Assembly: GCF_052180215.1 (NCBI RefSeq)
Contig: NZ_CP197471.1
Location: 3,382,001 to 3,446,000 of the forward strand
DNA: 64,000 nucleotides
Source: Pseudoneobacillus sp052180215
GTDB lineage: Bacteria > Bacillota > Bacilli > Bacillales > Cytobacillaceae
Direction of reading: 5' to 3'
Positions 44,450 to 52,771 of this stretch are shown one piece after another (within the stretch, counting starts at the first letter, position 1; each line of letters opens with the position of its first letter). The translations under genes were made by a program, and so were the position numbers. The notes under the pieces were generated by a model that was not told the DNA's origin, did not search any database, and worked only from the letters and a program-made list of their open reading frames with translations.

Positions 44450-45907
44450 ATGATTCCAAACCAACAGTCTTTGAGTTTTAGTCCATACATGGCACTTTAC
44501 GATATTATCGTGCCAAAAGATAATATGCTTCGAAAAGTGAATGAACTCATTGATTTTTCCTTTGTGTATGAGGAACTCAAGGACAATTATTGTCACGATA
44601 ATGGAAGAAATGCCATTCACCCAATACGTATGTTTAAATATCTATTTTTAAAATCTATACACGACTTATCGGATGTTGATATTGTAGAACGTTCAAAGTA
44701 CGATATGTCGTTTAAATATTTTCTAGACATGTCTCCTGAAGAAGAAGTCATTGACCCGAGTTCTTTGACAAAATTTCGAAAAATACGTTTAAAAGATGTT
44801 AATCTTTTAGATTTACTTATTAATAAAACGGTAGAAATAGCGATTGAAAAGGAAATTATCAAAAGTAATTCTGTTATTGTGGATGCCACTCACTCGAAAG
44901 CTCGTTATAATCAAAAGTCTCCTAAAGAAATATTGATGGATAAATCAAAGCTTCTTCGAAAAGCAATCTATCAAATTGATGAAAGTATTAAGAATCAGTT
45001 TCCACCAAAATCCTCCACAGATGTATTAGAAGATGAAATCGAGTATTGCCAAAAGCTAATGGATGTAGCCAAAAATAATGAGGTAATCCGTGAATACCCA
45101 AAAGTGAAAGAAAAAATGAACTTACTAAAAGAAACCCTTGAAGATATGAATGAACAGCTTCAGATGTCCAATGATCCAGATGCGCGAGTGGGTCATAAGA
45201 CAGCTGATTCTTCCTTTTTTGGCTATAAAACACATCTGGCAATGAGTGAAGAAAGGATTATCACTGCCGCAGTGATTACAACAGGCGAAAAGAATGATGG
45301 AAAACAATTAGAAACATTAGTCGAGAAAAGTAAAAAAGCTGGGATGGAAGTAAAAACGATAATCGGTGATACTGCTTATTCTGAAAAGGGAAATATCGAG
45401 TACGCAAATACAAATGAAATAAATTTAGTAGCTAAATTAAACCCTTCTGTTACTCAAGGATATCGTAAAAAAGAAGAAGAGTTTGAATTTAATAAAGACG
45501 CTGGGATGTACGTTTGTAAAGCTGGACATCTGGCAATAAGGAAAGCTAGACAAGGAAAAAAAGATGTAGCTGTCAATCAAGTAGACACTTATTATTTTGA
45601 TGTAGAAAAATGTAGAGTTTGTCCATTTAAAGACGGATGTTATAAGGAAGGTGCTAAAAGTAAGAGTTACTCTGTAAGCATTAAATCAAATGTGCATACA
45701 GAACAAATAAAATTTCAAGAAAGCGACTATTTTAAAGAGAAATCGATGGAGCGATATAAAATAGAAGCTAAGAATAGCGAATTGAAACATAGACACGGGT
45801 ATGATGTTGCAGATTCCTCGGGTCTAATTGGCATGCATTTGCAAGGGGCAATGGCTATCTTCACAGTGAATGTGAAAAGAATATTGACGCTAATGAACCA
45901 AAAATAG
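44450..45907 (+). CDS. IS1182-family DDE transposase
   Basis: 485 residues. The N-terminal DUF772-type domain (YMALYDIIVPKDNMLRKVNE; HPIRMFKYLFLKSIHDLSD) precedes a DDE core: Asp145 in VIVDATHSKA, Asp307 in IIGDTAYSEKGN, and Glu439/444 in IEAKNSELKHRHG. A Cys cluster CRVCPFKDGC near residue 385 is a zinc-binding feature of the family. Start ATG 44450 with AAAGCGGGTG upstream. No frameshift, so probably active. Confidence 0.95.
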   Translation: MIPNQQSLSFSPYMALYDIIVPKDNMLRKVNELIDFSFVYEELKDNYCHDNGRNAIHPIRMFKYLFLKSIHDLSDVDIVERSKYDMSFKYFLDMSPEEEVIDPSSLTKFRKIRLKDVNLLDLLINKTVEIAIEKEIIKSNSVIVDATHSKARYNQKSPKEILMDKSKLLRKAIYQIDESIKNQFPPKSSTDVLEDEIEYCQKLMDVAKNNEVIREYPKVKEKMNLLKETLEDMNEQLQMSNDPDARVGHKTADSSFFGYKTHLAMSEERIITAAVITTGEKNDGKQLETLVEKSKKAGMEVKTIIGDTAYSEKGNIEYANTNEINLVAKLNPSVTQGYRKKEEEFEFNKDAGMYVCKAGHLAIRKARQGKKDVAVNQVDTYYFDVEKCRVCPFKDGCYKEGAKSKSYSVSIKSNVHTEQIKFQESDYFKEKSMERYKIEAKNSELKHRHGYDVADSSGLIGMHLQGAMAIFTVNVKRILTLMNQK

Positions 45908-45931
45908 GGAATAGAATAACTACTCAAAACA

Positions 45932-45981
45932 CAAAAAGACAGTTCGGAATCCAAAAAAATGGATGTGAACTGTCTTTTTTA
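45932..45981. terminator. terminator after the transposase gene
   Basis: AAAAAGACAGTTC and GAACTGTCTTTTT arms with a 21-nt loop, T-rich on both strands. It ends the transposase transcript and can also stop the opposite transcript from the FUSC gene. Confidence 0.8.
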
Positions 45982-46041
45982 CTTTAATGGTTCAAGCACA
46001 CTTTTGAAAAACGAAAGTTTTTCAGTGCCCTCGTCTTTGGC

Positions 46042-47085
46042 TTAAGCTTTTTTGGTTGTCTTTTTCAAATAATAGTCAATTAATTGATCGAGACGTTTTA
46101 ATTGAAAGGCGTATTCAAAAATAGAAGAACCAATGACAACAAGTCTTAATTTTTGTCCACGGTCATCGCGATAAATATCCATTATCTGTTCTAAAAATAA
46201 TCCACATTCACTGATAATACTTTCTGTTAATTCGTCTTCTTTTTTGATTTTTTGGTCAAATTTCAGAAGAATTAGTTCATGATATTTTGTGAGCTTCTCT
46301 AATTGGCGATCAAATAATTGGTTTTCCTCTTCATCATTTGCACTTTGAAAATAATGTTCTTCCACTACATCTAATACTTCAGAACCTTGCTGTAGCGTTT
46401 TGAGCATCTGTTTAAAAACAACTAGCTCCCTAACATCCTGAGGGTTTAATTTTGACATTTTCCCCCGCTCTTCATCTAAAATATTAAAAATTTCTTCTAA
46501 TCGTTTAATATCCTCTTTTAATTTTTCAGTATCCTGTTGAAACGACTTTTCTGTCATTTCATTTGAAATAGCTGTACGCATCAGGAGCGACATTCTCTGA
46601 AAAACAACATGAACCTTTTCTTTATAGTTATTTTTATATTTTGGAGGCAAAATGAATAGATTCACGAGGAAAGCAGAAATCATTCCAACAAGGATAATTC
46701 CAAAACGATTTACAGCAAACGTAATATCCTCATGTGGAGGAGCCATCATAATCGCTAAAACTGTCACTAATGTTAATGAAATGGAGCTCTCCATCTTCAT
46801 TTTCATACAAATCATAATGACAACAATCATCACAATCCCAATAGTAAAAGGATCTCTTCCGATAAAATAAATCATAAAAAGAGCAATTGCTGCTCCTAGT
46901 GTATTCGTCTTTAATTGATCGAGTACCTGCTTCCATGAGCGGTAAATAGAAGGTTGAACCGTAAAAATCGCCGCAACACCTGCAAATACAGCAGGCTCAA
47001 GGTTAAAAATAGTACATATAAATAATGACAATGCAACGGAAATACCCGTCTTTAATATACGTGGACCTAATGTCAAAAAGGGCAC
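46042..47085 (-). CDS. FUSC-like membrane protein (aromatic acid exporter family, DUF939-type)
   Basis: 347 residues. Four or five membrane helices occupy residues 1-140 (ILKTGISVALSLFICTIFN; FAGVAAIFTVQPSIYRSW is the family signature). The C-terminal 200 residues form a cytoplasmic helical, coiled-coil domain. Related proteins in E. coli export aromatic acids; substrate here unknown. Its TAA stop abuts the 9-bp target repeat of the IS, so the coding region is intact but its own terminator hairpin is split. Confidence 0.85.
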   Translation of the reverse strand: MPFLTLGPRILKTGISVALSLFICTIFNLEPAVFAGVAAIFTVQPSIYRSWKQVLDQLKTNTLGAAIALFMIYFIGRDPFTIGIVMIVVIMICMKMKMESSISLTLVTVLAIMMAPPHEDITFAVNRFGIILVGMISAFLVNLFILPPKYKNNYKEKVHVVFQRMSLLMRTAISNEMTEKSFQQDTEKLKEDIKRLEEIFNILDEERGKMSKLNPQDVRELVVFKQMLKTLQQGSEVLDVVEEHYFQSANDEEENQLFDRQLEKLTKYHELILLKFDQKIKKEDELTESIISECGLFLEQIMDIYRDDRGQKLRLVVIGSSIFEYAFQLKRLDQLIDYYLKKTTKKA

Positions 47086-47159
47086 CTCCTTGGAGAGAAT
47101 TCTATACTAGTTTACTTTATTTTGAGATAGATTTCATTTTTTAAATTGGAGAGAGTGGA

Positions 47160-47190
47160 TGAAAAACCCCGATTCGAGTGGAATCGGGGT
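47160..47190 (-). terminator. terminator of the leuS-ytwF transcript
   Basis: Minus strand CCCCGATTC-N5-GAATCGGGG then TTTTTC. It is about 390 nt beyond the ytwF stop, so the 21-bp array would lie in the 3' UTR. Confidence 0.75.
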
Positions 47191-47328
47191 GAGATTTTTT
47201 ATGATTTGAACATAAACGAAATGCTCTTTTGAGAAAATTGGGTCGAAAATTATTAATTCTTTGGAAAAACATAAATTTTAGCTTATATTATCTAAAAAGT
47301 AATGATATATTAGCAACTTTTTTAGATA

Positions 47329-47556
47329 TATGCTCGAGATTCCGAGACTTATGCTCGGATTTTCGAAACTTATGCTCGACTTTTCGAAACATATGCTCGA
47401 GTTTCCGAGACTTATGCTCGACTTTTCGAAACATATGCTCGACTTCTTAAATTTATGCTCGACTTTCCAAGACTTATGCTCGACTTTTCGAAACATATGC
47501 TCGACTCTCCGAAACTTATGCTCGACTTCTTAAATTTATGCTCGACTTTCCATAAC
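47329..47556. repeat. 21-bp tandem array, eleven units
   Basis: Units start at 47329, 47350, 47371, 47392, 47413, 47434, 47454, 47475, 47496, 47517 and 47537, with period 21 (three units of 20). The consensus is TATGCTCGACTTTTCGAAACT; TATGCTCG is invariant. The TCGAC...TTCGA segment has partial dyad symmetry. Short frames on both strands inside it are artefacts of the period being divisible by three. It fills most of the gap between the FUSC gene and ytwF. Confidence 0.95.
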
Positions 47557-47576
47557 GAGACTGATACTCCAGCAGA

Positions 47577-47882
47577 CTACTTCGTTTCTCCAGACCAGTT
47601 CATCATGCCACCGACCATATTACGAACTTTATAACCTTGCTCTTGCAAATAGTGACAAACGTTTCCGCTGCGATTACCTGAGCGGCAAATCATGATATAT
47701 TCTTTATCCTTGTCTAATTGGTGCAAGTTTTCAGGGATGGTGCCCATACGGATATGCTTGGCTCCAGGAATCATTCCAGTTGCTACCTCTTCGTCTTCAC
47801 GTACATCGATTAGATCTAGCTTTTCGCCAGATTCAAGTTTTTTCTTTAATTCTTCAGTAGTAATGGTTTTTAATTCTTCCAT
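47577..47882 (-). CDS. ytwF: rhodanese-domain protein YtwF
   Basis: 101 residues, one rhodanese domain. The active loop is CRSGNRS with catalytic Cys at about residue 70. DLIDVREDEEVATGMIPGAKHI is the standard substrate-side motif. Single-domain rhodaneses carry persulfide sulfur; partner unknown. Start ATG 47882 after AAAGGAGTGTTTAATC; the longer frame to 47945 is not supported. Lies 73 bp downstream of leuS and probably shares its transcript. Confidence 0.92.
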   Translation of the reverse strand: MEELKTITTEELKKKLESGEKLDLIDVREDEEVATGMIPGAKHIRMGTIPENLHQLDKDKEYIMICRSGNRSGNVCHYLQEQGYKVRNMVGGMMNWSGETK

Positions 47883-47955
47883 GATTAAACACTCCTTTTC
47901 AGTTTTAAAAAGGCTGGCTACAAGCGCCAGCCTAATATTTGGCATTTCACACTAC

Positions 47956-50367
47956 TTAGTTTGCCACAATATTTACAAGTTTACCAGGAACTGCAATTAC
48001 TTTACGTACCGTTTTTCCTTCAATTTGATCTTTGATTTCTTCCATAGCAATTTGTTCAAGCGCTTCTTTTGTAGCGTCATTGGCAACCATCAATTTAGCT
48101 TTTACTTTGCCATTAACTTGAACAACAATTTCTACTTCATCGTCCACAAGTTTCGCTTCATCAAATGCAGGCCAAGCTTCGTAAGTAATGGTTCCTGAGT
48201 GGCCTAATTTCTCCCAAAGTTCCTCTGCAAGGTGAGGAGCAATTGGAGATAGAAGTTTAACAAAGCCTTCCATAAAGCTCTTAGGTAGAACGGTTGCTTT
48301 ATAGGATTCATTGATAAACACCATTAATTGAGAAATAGCGGTATTAAAGCGAATTCCTTCAATATCATCCGTTACCTTTTTCACTGTTTGATGGTAAATT
48401 TTTTCAAGATTTGATGCATCTCCACCATCTTGAATTTTAGGATTCAATTGCCCATTTTCTTCTACAAATAAGCGCCAAATACGATCTAAGAATCGACGAG
48501 ATCCATCTAAGCCTGTTGTAGACCAAGCAATGGATGCCTCTAAAGGACCCATGAACATTTCATATAGACGTAGGGTATCTGCTCCATGACTTTCCACAAT
48601 ATGATCCGGATTCACAACATTCCCTTTTGACTTACTCATTTTTTCGTTATTTTCCCCTAGAATCATTCCTTGGTTAAATAGTTTTTGGAATGGCTCTTTT
48701 GTTGAAACTACCCCTAAGTCATAAAGAACTTTATGCCAGAAACGAGCATATAGTAAGTGAAGTACGGCATGCTCAGCACCACCGATATAAATATCAACTG
48801 GAAGCCACTCTTTTACTTTTTCTGGATCTGCAAGGACTTGTTCATTTTTAGGATCAATATAACGGATATAGTACCAAGAGCTACCCGCCCATTGTGGCAT
48901 CGTGTTTGTTTCACGGCGACCTTTTTTACCGGTTACAGGATCCACGACATTTAACCATTCCGTGATATTAGCAAGTGGTGATTCCCCAGTTCCAGATGGC
49001 TTGATTTCTTTTGTTACTGGTAGCATTAATGGAAGTTCTTCTTCTGGAACAGCTGACATGGTGCCATCTTCCCAATGAATGATTGGAATCGGTTCACCCC
49101 AATAACGCTGACGGCTGAATAACCAATCACGTAAACGATAGGTAATCTTTTTCGTTCCGATTCCCTTTTCCCCTAACCAAGAAATCATTTGTGAAATAGC
49201 TTCTTCTTTATTTAGACCATTTAAGAATTCTGAATTAATATGTTCTCCATCACCAGTGTATGCTTCTTTTTCAATATCCCCACCAGCAACTACCGCTTTA
49301 ATTGGTAGCTCAAACTTTTTAGCAAATTCATAATCACGCTCATCATGGGCTGGAACTGCCATGATTGCCCCGGTTCCATAACTCATTAATACATAGTCTG
49401 CAATCCAGATTGGCATCTTTTCACCGTTAGTTGGGTTTACAGCATATGCACCAGTGAAAACACCTGTTTTATCTTTTGCTAAATCAGTTCTTTCAAGATC
49501 ACTCTTACTCTTGATTTGATCTAAATAAGCTGTAACTGCGTCCTTTTGATCAGCAGAAGTAATTTTTTCTACAAAAGGGTGCTCAGGAGCTAATACCGCA
49601 TATGTGGCACCGAATAAAGTATCTGGGCGAGTCGTGAATACCGTAAATCTTTCATCGTGACCATCAATTTCAAAGGTTACTTCCGCTCCTTCAGAACGGC
49701 CGATCCAGTTGCGTTGCATATCCTTTAAGCTTTCTGGCCAATCTAATTCATCAAGGTCATCAATTAGACGGTCCGCGTAAGCCGTGATTTTTAACATCCA
49801 TTGCTTCATTGGACGACGTTCTACTGGATGTCCTCCACGTTCACTTTTTCCATCAATGACTTCTTCGTTTGCTAAAACGGTTCCAAGCGCTGGACACCAG
49901 TTTACCGCTACTTCATCAATATAAGCTAATCCCTTCTTATAAAGCTGAATAAAGATCCATTGTGTCCACTTATAATAATCTGGATCTGTTGTGTTAATTT
50001 CACGATCCCAATCATAAGAAAAACCTAATGATTTAATCTGGCGGCGGAAGGTATTAATATTTTTTTCAGTAAATTCTGCAGGGTCATTCCCAGTATCAAT
50101 CGCGTATTGTTCGGCTGGAAGGCCAAATGCATCCCAACCCATTGGATGAAGAACATTATAACCTTGCATTCTCTTCATTCGAGAAAGAATGTCCGTTGCT
50201 GTATAGCCTTCAGGATGCCCTACATGTAATCCTGCCCCAGATGGATATGGAAACATATCTAATGCGTAAAACTTACGCTTTCCTTTTTCATCACTCGTTT
50301 TAAAGGTTTTATTTTCTTCCCAGTATTGTTGCCACTTCTTTTCAATTTGTTGATGATTGAAACTCAT
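47956..50367 (-). CDS. leuS: leucyl-tRNA synthetase
   Basis: Charges tRNA-Leu. 803 residues, close to B. subtilis LeuS. The HIGH-type motif is HVGH at 48-51 in PYPSGAGLHVGH. The KMSKS motif is intact at about 576. The CP1 editing domain lies between about 220 and 415, with the threonine-rich FTTRPDTLFGAT and the Asp-containing AHDERDYEFA. The anticodon-binding and C-terminal domains are complete. Start ATG 50367 after AGGAGGATCACAA. A T-box with a leucine specifier precedes it. Confidence 0.98.
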   Translation of the reverse strand: MSFNHQQIEKKWQQYWEENKTFKTSDEKGKRKFYALDMFPYPSGAGLHVGHPEGYTATDILSRMKRMQGYNVLHPMGWDAFGLPAEQYAIDTGNDPAEFTEKNINTFRRQIKSLGFSYDWDREINTTDPDYYKWTQWIFIQLYKKGLAYIDEVAVNWCPALGTVLANEEVIDGKSERGGHPVERRPMKQWMLKITAYADRLIDDLDELDWPESLKDMQRNWIGRSEGAEVTFEIDGHDERFTVFTTRPDTLFGATYAVLAPEHPFVEKITSADQKDAVTAYLDQIKSKSDLERTDLAKDKTGVFTGAYAVNPTNGEKMPIWIADYVLMSYGTGAIMAVPAHDERDYEFAKKFELPIKAVVAGGDIEKEAYTGDGEHINSEFLNGLNKEEAISQMISWLGEKGIGTKKITYRLRDWLFSRQRYWGEPIPIIHWEDGTMSAVPEEELPLMLPVTKEIKPSGTGESPLANITEWLNVVDPVTGKKGRRETNTMPQWAGSSWYYIRYIDPKNEQVLADPEKVKEWLPVDIYIGGAEHAVLHLLYARFWHKVLYDLGVVSTKEPFQKLFNQGMILGENNEKMSKSKGNVVNPDHIVESHGADTLRLYEMFMGPLEASIAWSTTGLDGSRRFLDRIWRLFVEENGQLNPKIQDGGDASNLEKIYHQTVKKVTDDIEGIRFNTAISQLMVFINESYKATVLPKSFMEGFVKLLSPIAPHLAEELWEKLGHSGTITYEAWPAFDEAKLVDDEVEIVVQVNGKVKAKLMVANDATKEALEQIAMEEIKDQIEGKTVRKVIAVPGKLVNIVAN

Positions 50368-50409
50368 TTGTGATCCTCCTACTCTTATTGACTAACTTAA
50401 TTTTTCCAA

Positions 50410-50661
50410 ATAAAAAACCTCTCATCCCTATAAAAGGGACGAGAGGATATTATGTATCTCCCGCGGTACCACCCACATTAGTGCAAAATGCACTCGCTTC
50501 ATTCAACCTTAACGCGGCATACGGCAAGTACTACTGTTCATTCACACTTGCAACTCAAAAGGCGAGTTCATGATGTGCTTGGTTGACTTTCACCGACCGT
50601 CAACTCTCTAATTCAAGCTATGCACCATTACTATTCCTTATCATAGTTGATATCATTATTT
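50410..50661 (-). promoter_or_regulatory. T-box riboswitch leader of leuS, leucine specifier CTC
   Basis: On the minus strand: AGAGAG bulge, GGTGAAAG apical loop, specifier region ATGAACTCGCC whose CTC (Leu) complements plus 50564-50566, T-box TGGTACCGCG at plus 50462-50471, and a terminator stem CCTCTCGTCCC/GGGATGAGAGG with U6 at about 50415-50447. Uncharged tRNA-Leu(GAG) should turn on leuS. Confidence 0.93.
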
Positions 50662-50667
50662 TACCAT

Positions 50668-50696
50668 ATTGTAGACGATTTTTATTTTTTATGCAA
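50668..50696 (-). promoter_or_regulatory. sigma-A promoter of the leuS leader
   Basis: Minus strand TTGCAT (plus 50691-50696), a 17-bp spacer and TACAAT (plus 50668-50673). The start near 50661 matches the 5' end of the T-box. Confidence 0.75.
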
Positions 50697-50767
50697 GAAT
50701 GTTTCTTTTAAAAGTTTAGTATGCAGTATATGCAAATGCTTCTCCATTGATACTCTTAATGACAGAT

Positions 50768-51256
50768 TTATTTAAGATTTCCAAACATAATGAACGTAAT
50801 CTGGACATGGATATCTAGGTCTTGCAAGAACCCATTATGTTCTAACACCTTTTGAGATCCGATCTTGTTATATGTGGTTTTGGCATGAATTTCAGATACA
50901 TTCAGGCTAGGAGCTTTTTCTAACATAAGTTTCAATGCTTTTGTGGCAATTCCCTTTTTTAAAAATGTTTCTCTTATTCGATATCCGATAAACCCAATAT
51001 TCTTTTCCCGATTAATATCGACTAAATTGATTCTGCCCACAATAGTGTTTAATTCATTTTTGATTAAGTAAAAGAATGATGTTTCATCTTCTTGTTCCTG
51101 TAATAAATCTACTAAAATGCTTTTAAAATGCTCAAAAACATAGTAGTTGTCTCCCCTGCTAGGCACTTGGGTTTCAAAAAATGCCCGATTTACCGTTTCA
51201 AATTCAAATAAAGCTCCTGTATCTTTTTCCTGTAATCTTTCAATTTTAATAAACAT
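50768..51256 (-). CDS. GNAT-family N-acetyltransferase
   Basis: 162 residues with a RimJ/RimL-like layout. The central strand and acetyl-CoA loop are IGFIGYRIRETFLKKGIATKAL (split: Arg/Gly-rich Q/RxxGxG region modified to KKGIAT). NKIGSQKVLEHNGF near the end is the usual NxxSxxVLEKxGF block. Substrate unknown. Start ATG 51256. Stand-alone gene upstream of the leuS promoter region. Confidence 0.85.
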   Translation of the reverse strand: MFIKIERLQEKDTGALFEFETVNRAFFETQVPSRGDNYYVFEHFKSILVDLLQEQEDETSFFYLIKNELNTIVGRINLVDINREKNIGFIGYRIRETFLKKGIATKALKLMLEKAPSLNVSEIHAKTTYNKIGSQKVLEHNGFLQDLDIHVQITFIMFGNLK

Positions 51257-51320
51257 CGATTAATCCTCACAGTGTTAAAAACTTCCAATCTTCTTTATTA
51301 TGCAAAAAAATAGAGCTATT

Positions 51321-51821
51321 TTAAATAGCCCTATTCCTACTTTTTTTAATTTTAAGATGCAAAAAAATCAAAATCATTTGTACTGTCATATAAATCGGAA
51401 AAGACCACCGTAAGGAGTAACCCTTGTCATAGTGAAACAAACCTATATTTAAACCAACCCATTCTAATAAAACAGAAAAACCAGACCAAACAACCAAATA
51501 AGGGATAGTAGTAAAATCATGAATTTTCAATTTCGAATATAGATATACAAAAAAATAAGCATAAGGTCCGTTCATAATATAGGATAATAAGTCCATAAAT
51601 TGAAACTTAGAATTATCGTTTACATCATAATAGTCCCAAGGAATAACACTAAGGGTGTGGTCAAAAAAGGTGACAAAGAAGACGCCAAATAAATAATAGA
51701 CGAGCCCTTCTACAAAAGAAAAAAGTTTAGGCGTTATGAGTATTAATGTATTTAGTGCAATTAACGATATGATGATAAACCATTCATTTGTATCAAAAGA
51801 TTTTTCATAAATAATGATCAT
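51321..51821 (-). CDS. small polytopic membrane protein (resembles CBO0543 family)
   Basis: 166 residues with four or five predicted membrane helices (WFIIISLIALNTLILITP; GLVYYLFGVFFVTFFDHTL; YAYFFVYLYSKL; FPIYMTVQMILIFLHLKI). Polar residues in DYYDVNDNSKFQFMD and GLFHYDKGYSLRWSFPIY recall proteins annotated CBO0543 in Bacilli and Clostridia, of unknown function. Overlaps the upstream membrane protein gene by 4 nt (ATGA), so the two are coupled. Confidence 0.7.
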   Translation of the reverse strand: MIIIYEKSFDTNEWFIIISLIALNTLILITPKLFSFVEGLVYYLFGVFFVTFFDHTLSVIPWDYYDVNDNSKFQFMDLLSYIMNGPYAYFFVYLYSKLKIHDFTTIPYLVVWSGFSVLLEWVGLNIGLFHYDKGYSLRWSFPIYMTVQMILIFLHLKIKKSRNRAI

Positions 51822-52288
51822 GAGCCTAGCCCCTTTTCACCAGCATATATAACAGCCTTAGAAAGACCTAAGCCAATTAATAAAAATAAGGTATGAGTTG
51901 CCGCTGAGAAAAAATAATTCCATTCTATATATGTAATTAGATCAAAAAAAGTACATAGTACCTCGATTACCTGTACGAAGATGAAAGAGAGTATGAAAAG
52001 AAATAGTTTATTTTTTAACGTAATGACATAAAAAAATGCATTAATAAAGATTAATATGATAACAGGCATAATCACATCTCTATATAAAAGAATAGCTATA
52101 AATAAAAAATGATCCTCTGTTATTTTTAACCAATTTAAATTTAAAGACACAATCGTTAAATAATTGGTTGTTAAAAAATTGACTACTAAGAAGACAAGTG
52201 AATTTTGTATGAGTGTTAATGACTTTTTTTGAAAATAAAATATCATTGTAAACAAAAGTGTTAGAACAAAAAACAATGGTAATCCCAT
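51818..52288 (-). CDS. small polytopic membrane protein, partner of the next gene
   Basis: 156 residues from ATG 52288, which has AAGGA eight bases upstream. An open frame extends to 52465, but that stretch runs through the cspD terminator at 52367-52397 and into cspD, so it is not coding. A second ATG at 52297 is possible. Four membrane helices (LPLFFVLTLLFTMIFYF; VFLVVNFLTTNYLTIV; RDVIMPVIILIFINAFFYV; LFILSFIFVQVIEVLCTFF) and a short basic C-terminus. No family recognised. Same coupled pair as 51321-51821. Confidence 0.65.
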   Translation of the reverse strand: MGLPLFFVLTLLFTMIFYFQKKSLTLIQNSLVFLVVNFLTTNYLTIVSLNLNWLKITEDHFLFIAILLYRDVIMPVIILIFINAFFYVITLKNKLFLFILSFIFVQVIEVLCTFFDLITYIEWNYFFSAATHTLFLLIGLGLSKAVIYAGEKGLGS

Positions 52289-52366
52289 AATATCCATCCT
52301 TATTTTGCTACTATAAGCCGTAATATTCCAAATTAAGACCATGAATATACCAAAAAAGACAATAAT

Positions 52367-52397
52367 AAAAACAGGCCCCAAATCTTTGGGCCTGTTT
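52367..52397 (-). terminator. terminator of the cold shock gene
   Basis: Minus strand AACAGGCCC/GGGCCTGTT stem, loop AAAGATTTG-like, then TTTTTATT, 12 nt after the csp stop. Confidence 0.85.
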
Positions 52398-52409
52398 ATC
52401 GTTGGTTTA

Positions 52410-52610
52410 TTAAGCTTTGTGAACGTTTGTTGCTTGTGGACCACGTTGTCCATTTTCAATGTCAAAAGTCACTTCTTGTCCTTCGTCAAGTGACTTGAAC
52501 CCTTCACCTTGAATGGCTGAGAAGTGAACAAACACATCTTCTCCTCCTTCACGCTCAATGAATCCAAATCCTTTTTCGCTGTTAAACCATTTTACTTTAC
52601 CACGTTCCAT
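52410..52610 (-). CDS. cspD: cold shock protein (CspD/CspB type)
   Basis: 66-residue OB-fold RNA/DNA chaperone. The RNP1 motif is KGFGFIE and RNP2 is VFVHFSAI. GKVKWFNSEKGFGFI is the invariant N-terminal block and GPQATNV the C-terminal one. Start ATG 52610 after TAGGAGGCAACAAAAA; the longer frame is upstream leader. Which paralogue (B, C or D) is uncertain. The long AT-rich 5' region to 52720 fits a cold-shock mRNA leader. Confidence 0.93.
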   Translation of the reverse strand: MERGKVKWFNSEKGFGFIEREGGEDVFVHFSAIQGEGFKSLDEGQEVTFDIENGQRGPQATNVHKA

Positions 52611-52728
52611 TTTTTGTTGCCTCCTAGATTGTAAAAATACACAAAATTGCAATGAACCTTGCTTGATTATTATTACCTCGAAAAACTCTTTTTAAACAAA
52701 CTTTTTCATTTCATTTAAAAATTTATTG

Positions 52729-52757
52729 ATAAAAAAGAGCATCTCTAAAAAGAGACA
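52729..52757 (-). terminator. terminator of the SDR gene
   Basis: Minus strand GAGTGTCTC-TTTTTA-GAGATGCTC (two G-U pairs) then TTTTTTATC, 15 nt after the stop. Confidence 0.75.
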
Positions 52758-52771
52758 CTCCAATAAATTCT

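Larger units (their letters stand above)
44329..46032 (+). mobile_element. IS1182-family insertion sequence, complete, 1704 bp
   Basis: Perfect 15-bp inverted ends GAGGGCACTGAAAAA (44329-44343 and 46018-46032) enclose one intact transposase. The element is flanked by 9-bp direct repeats GTCTTTGGC (44320-44328 and 46033-46041). Removing the IS and one repeat rebuilds a terminator hairpin AAAAAAGCTTAAG-TCTTTGG-CTTAAGCTTTTTT, so the insertion is in the loop. Internal hairpins near both ends can block outside transcription. Intact ends, repeats and ORF suggest recent insertion. Confidence 0.95.

Noticed and set aside
47278..47533. Short ORFs encoding heptapeptide repeats (both strands)
   Set aside because: They arise because the 21-bp DNA repeat is divisible by three; no ribosome binding site and frames break at the 20-bp units.
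50370..50573. Plus-strand ORF upstream of leuS
   Set aside because: It lies entirely in the leuS T-box leader.
52289..52465. N-terminal extension of the membrane protein at 51818
   Set aside because: It runs through the cold shock gene terminator and coding sequence.
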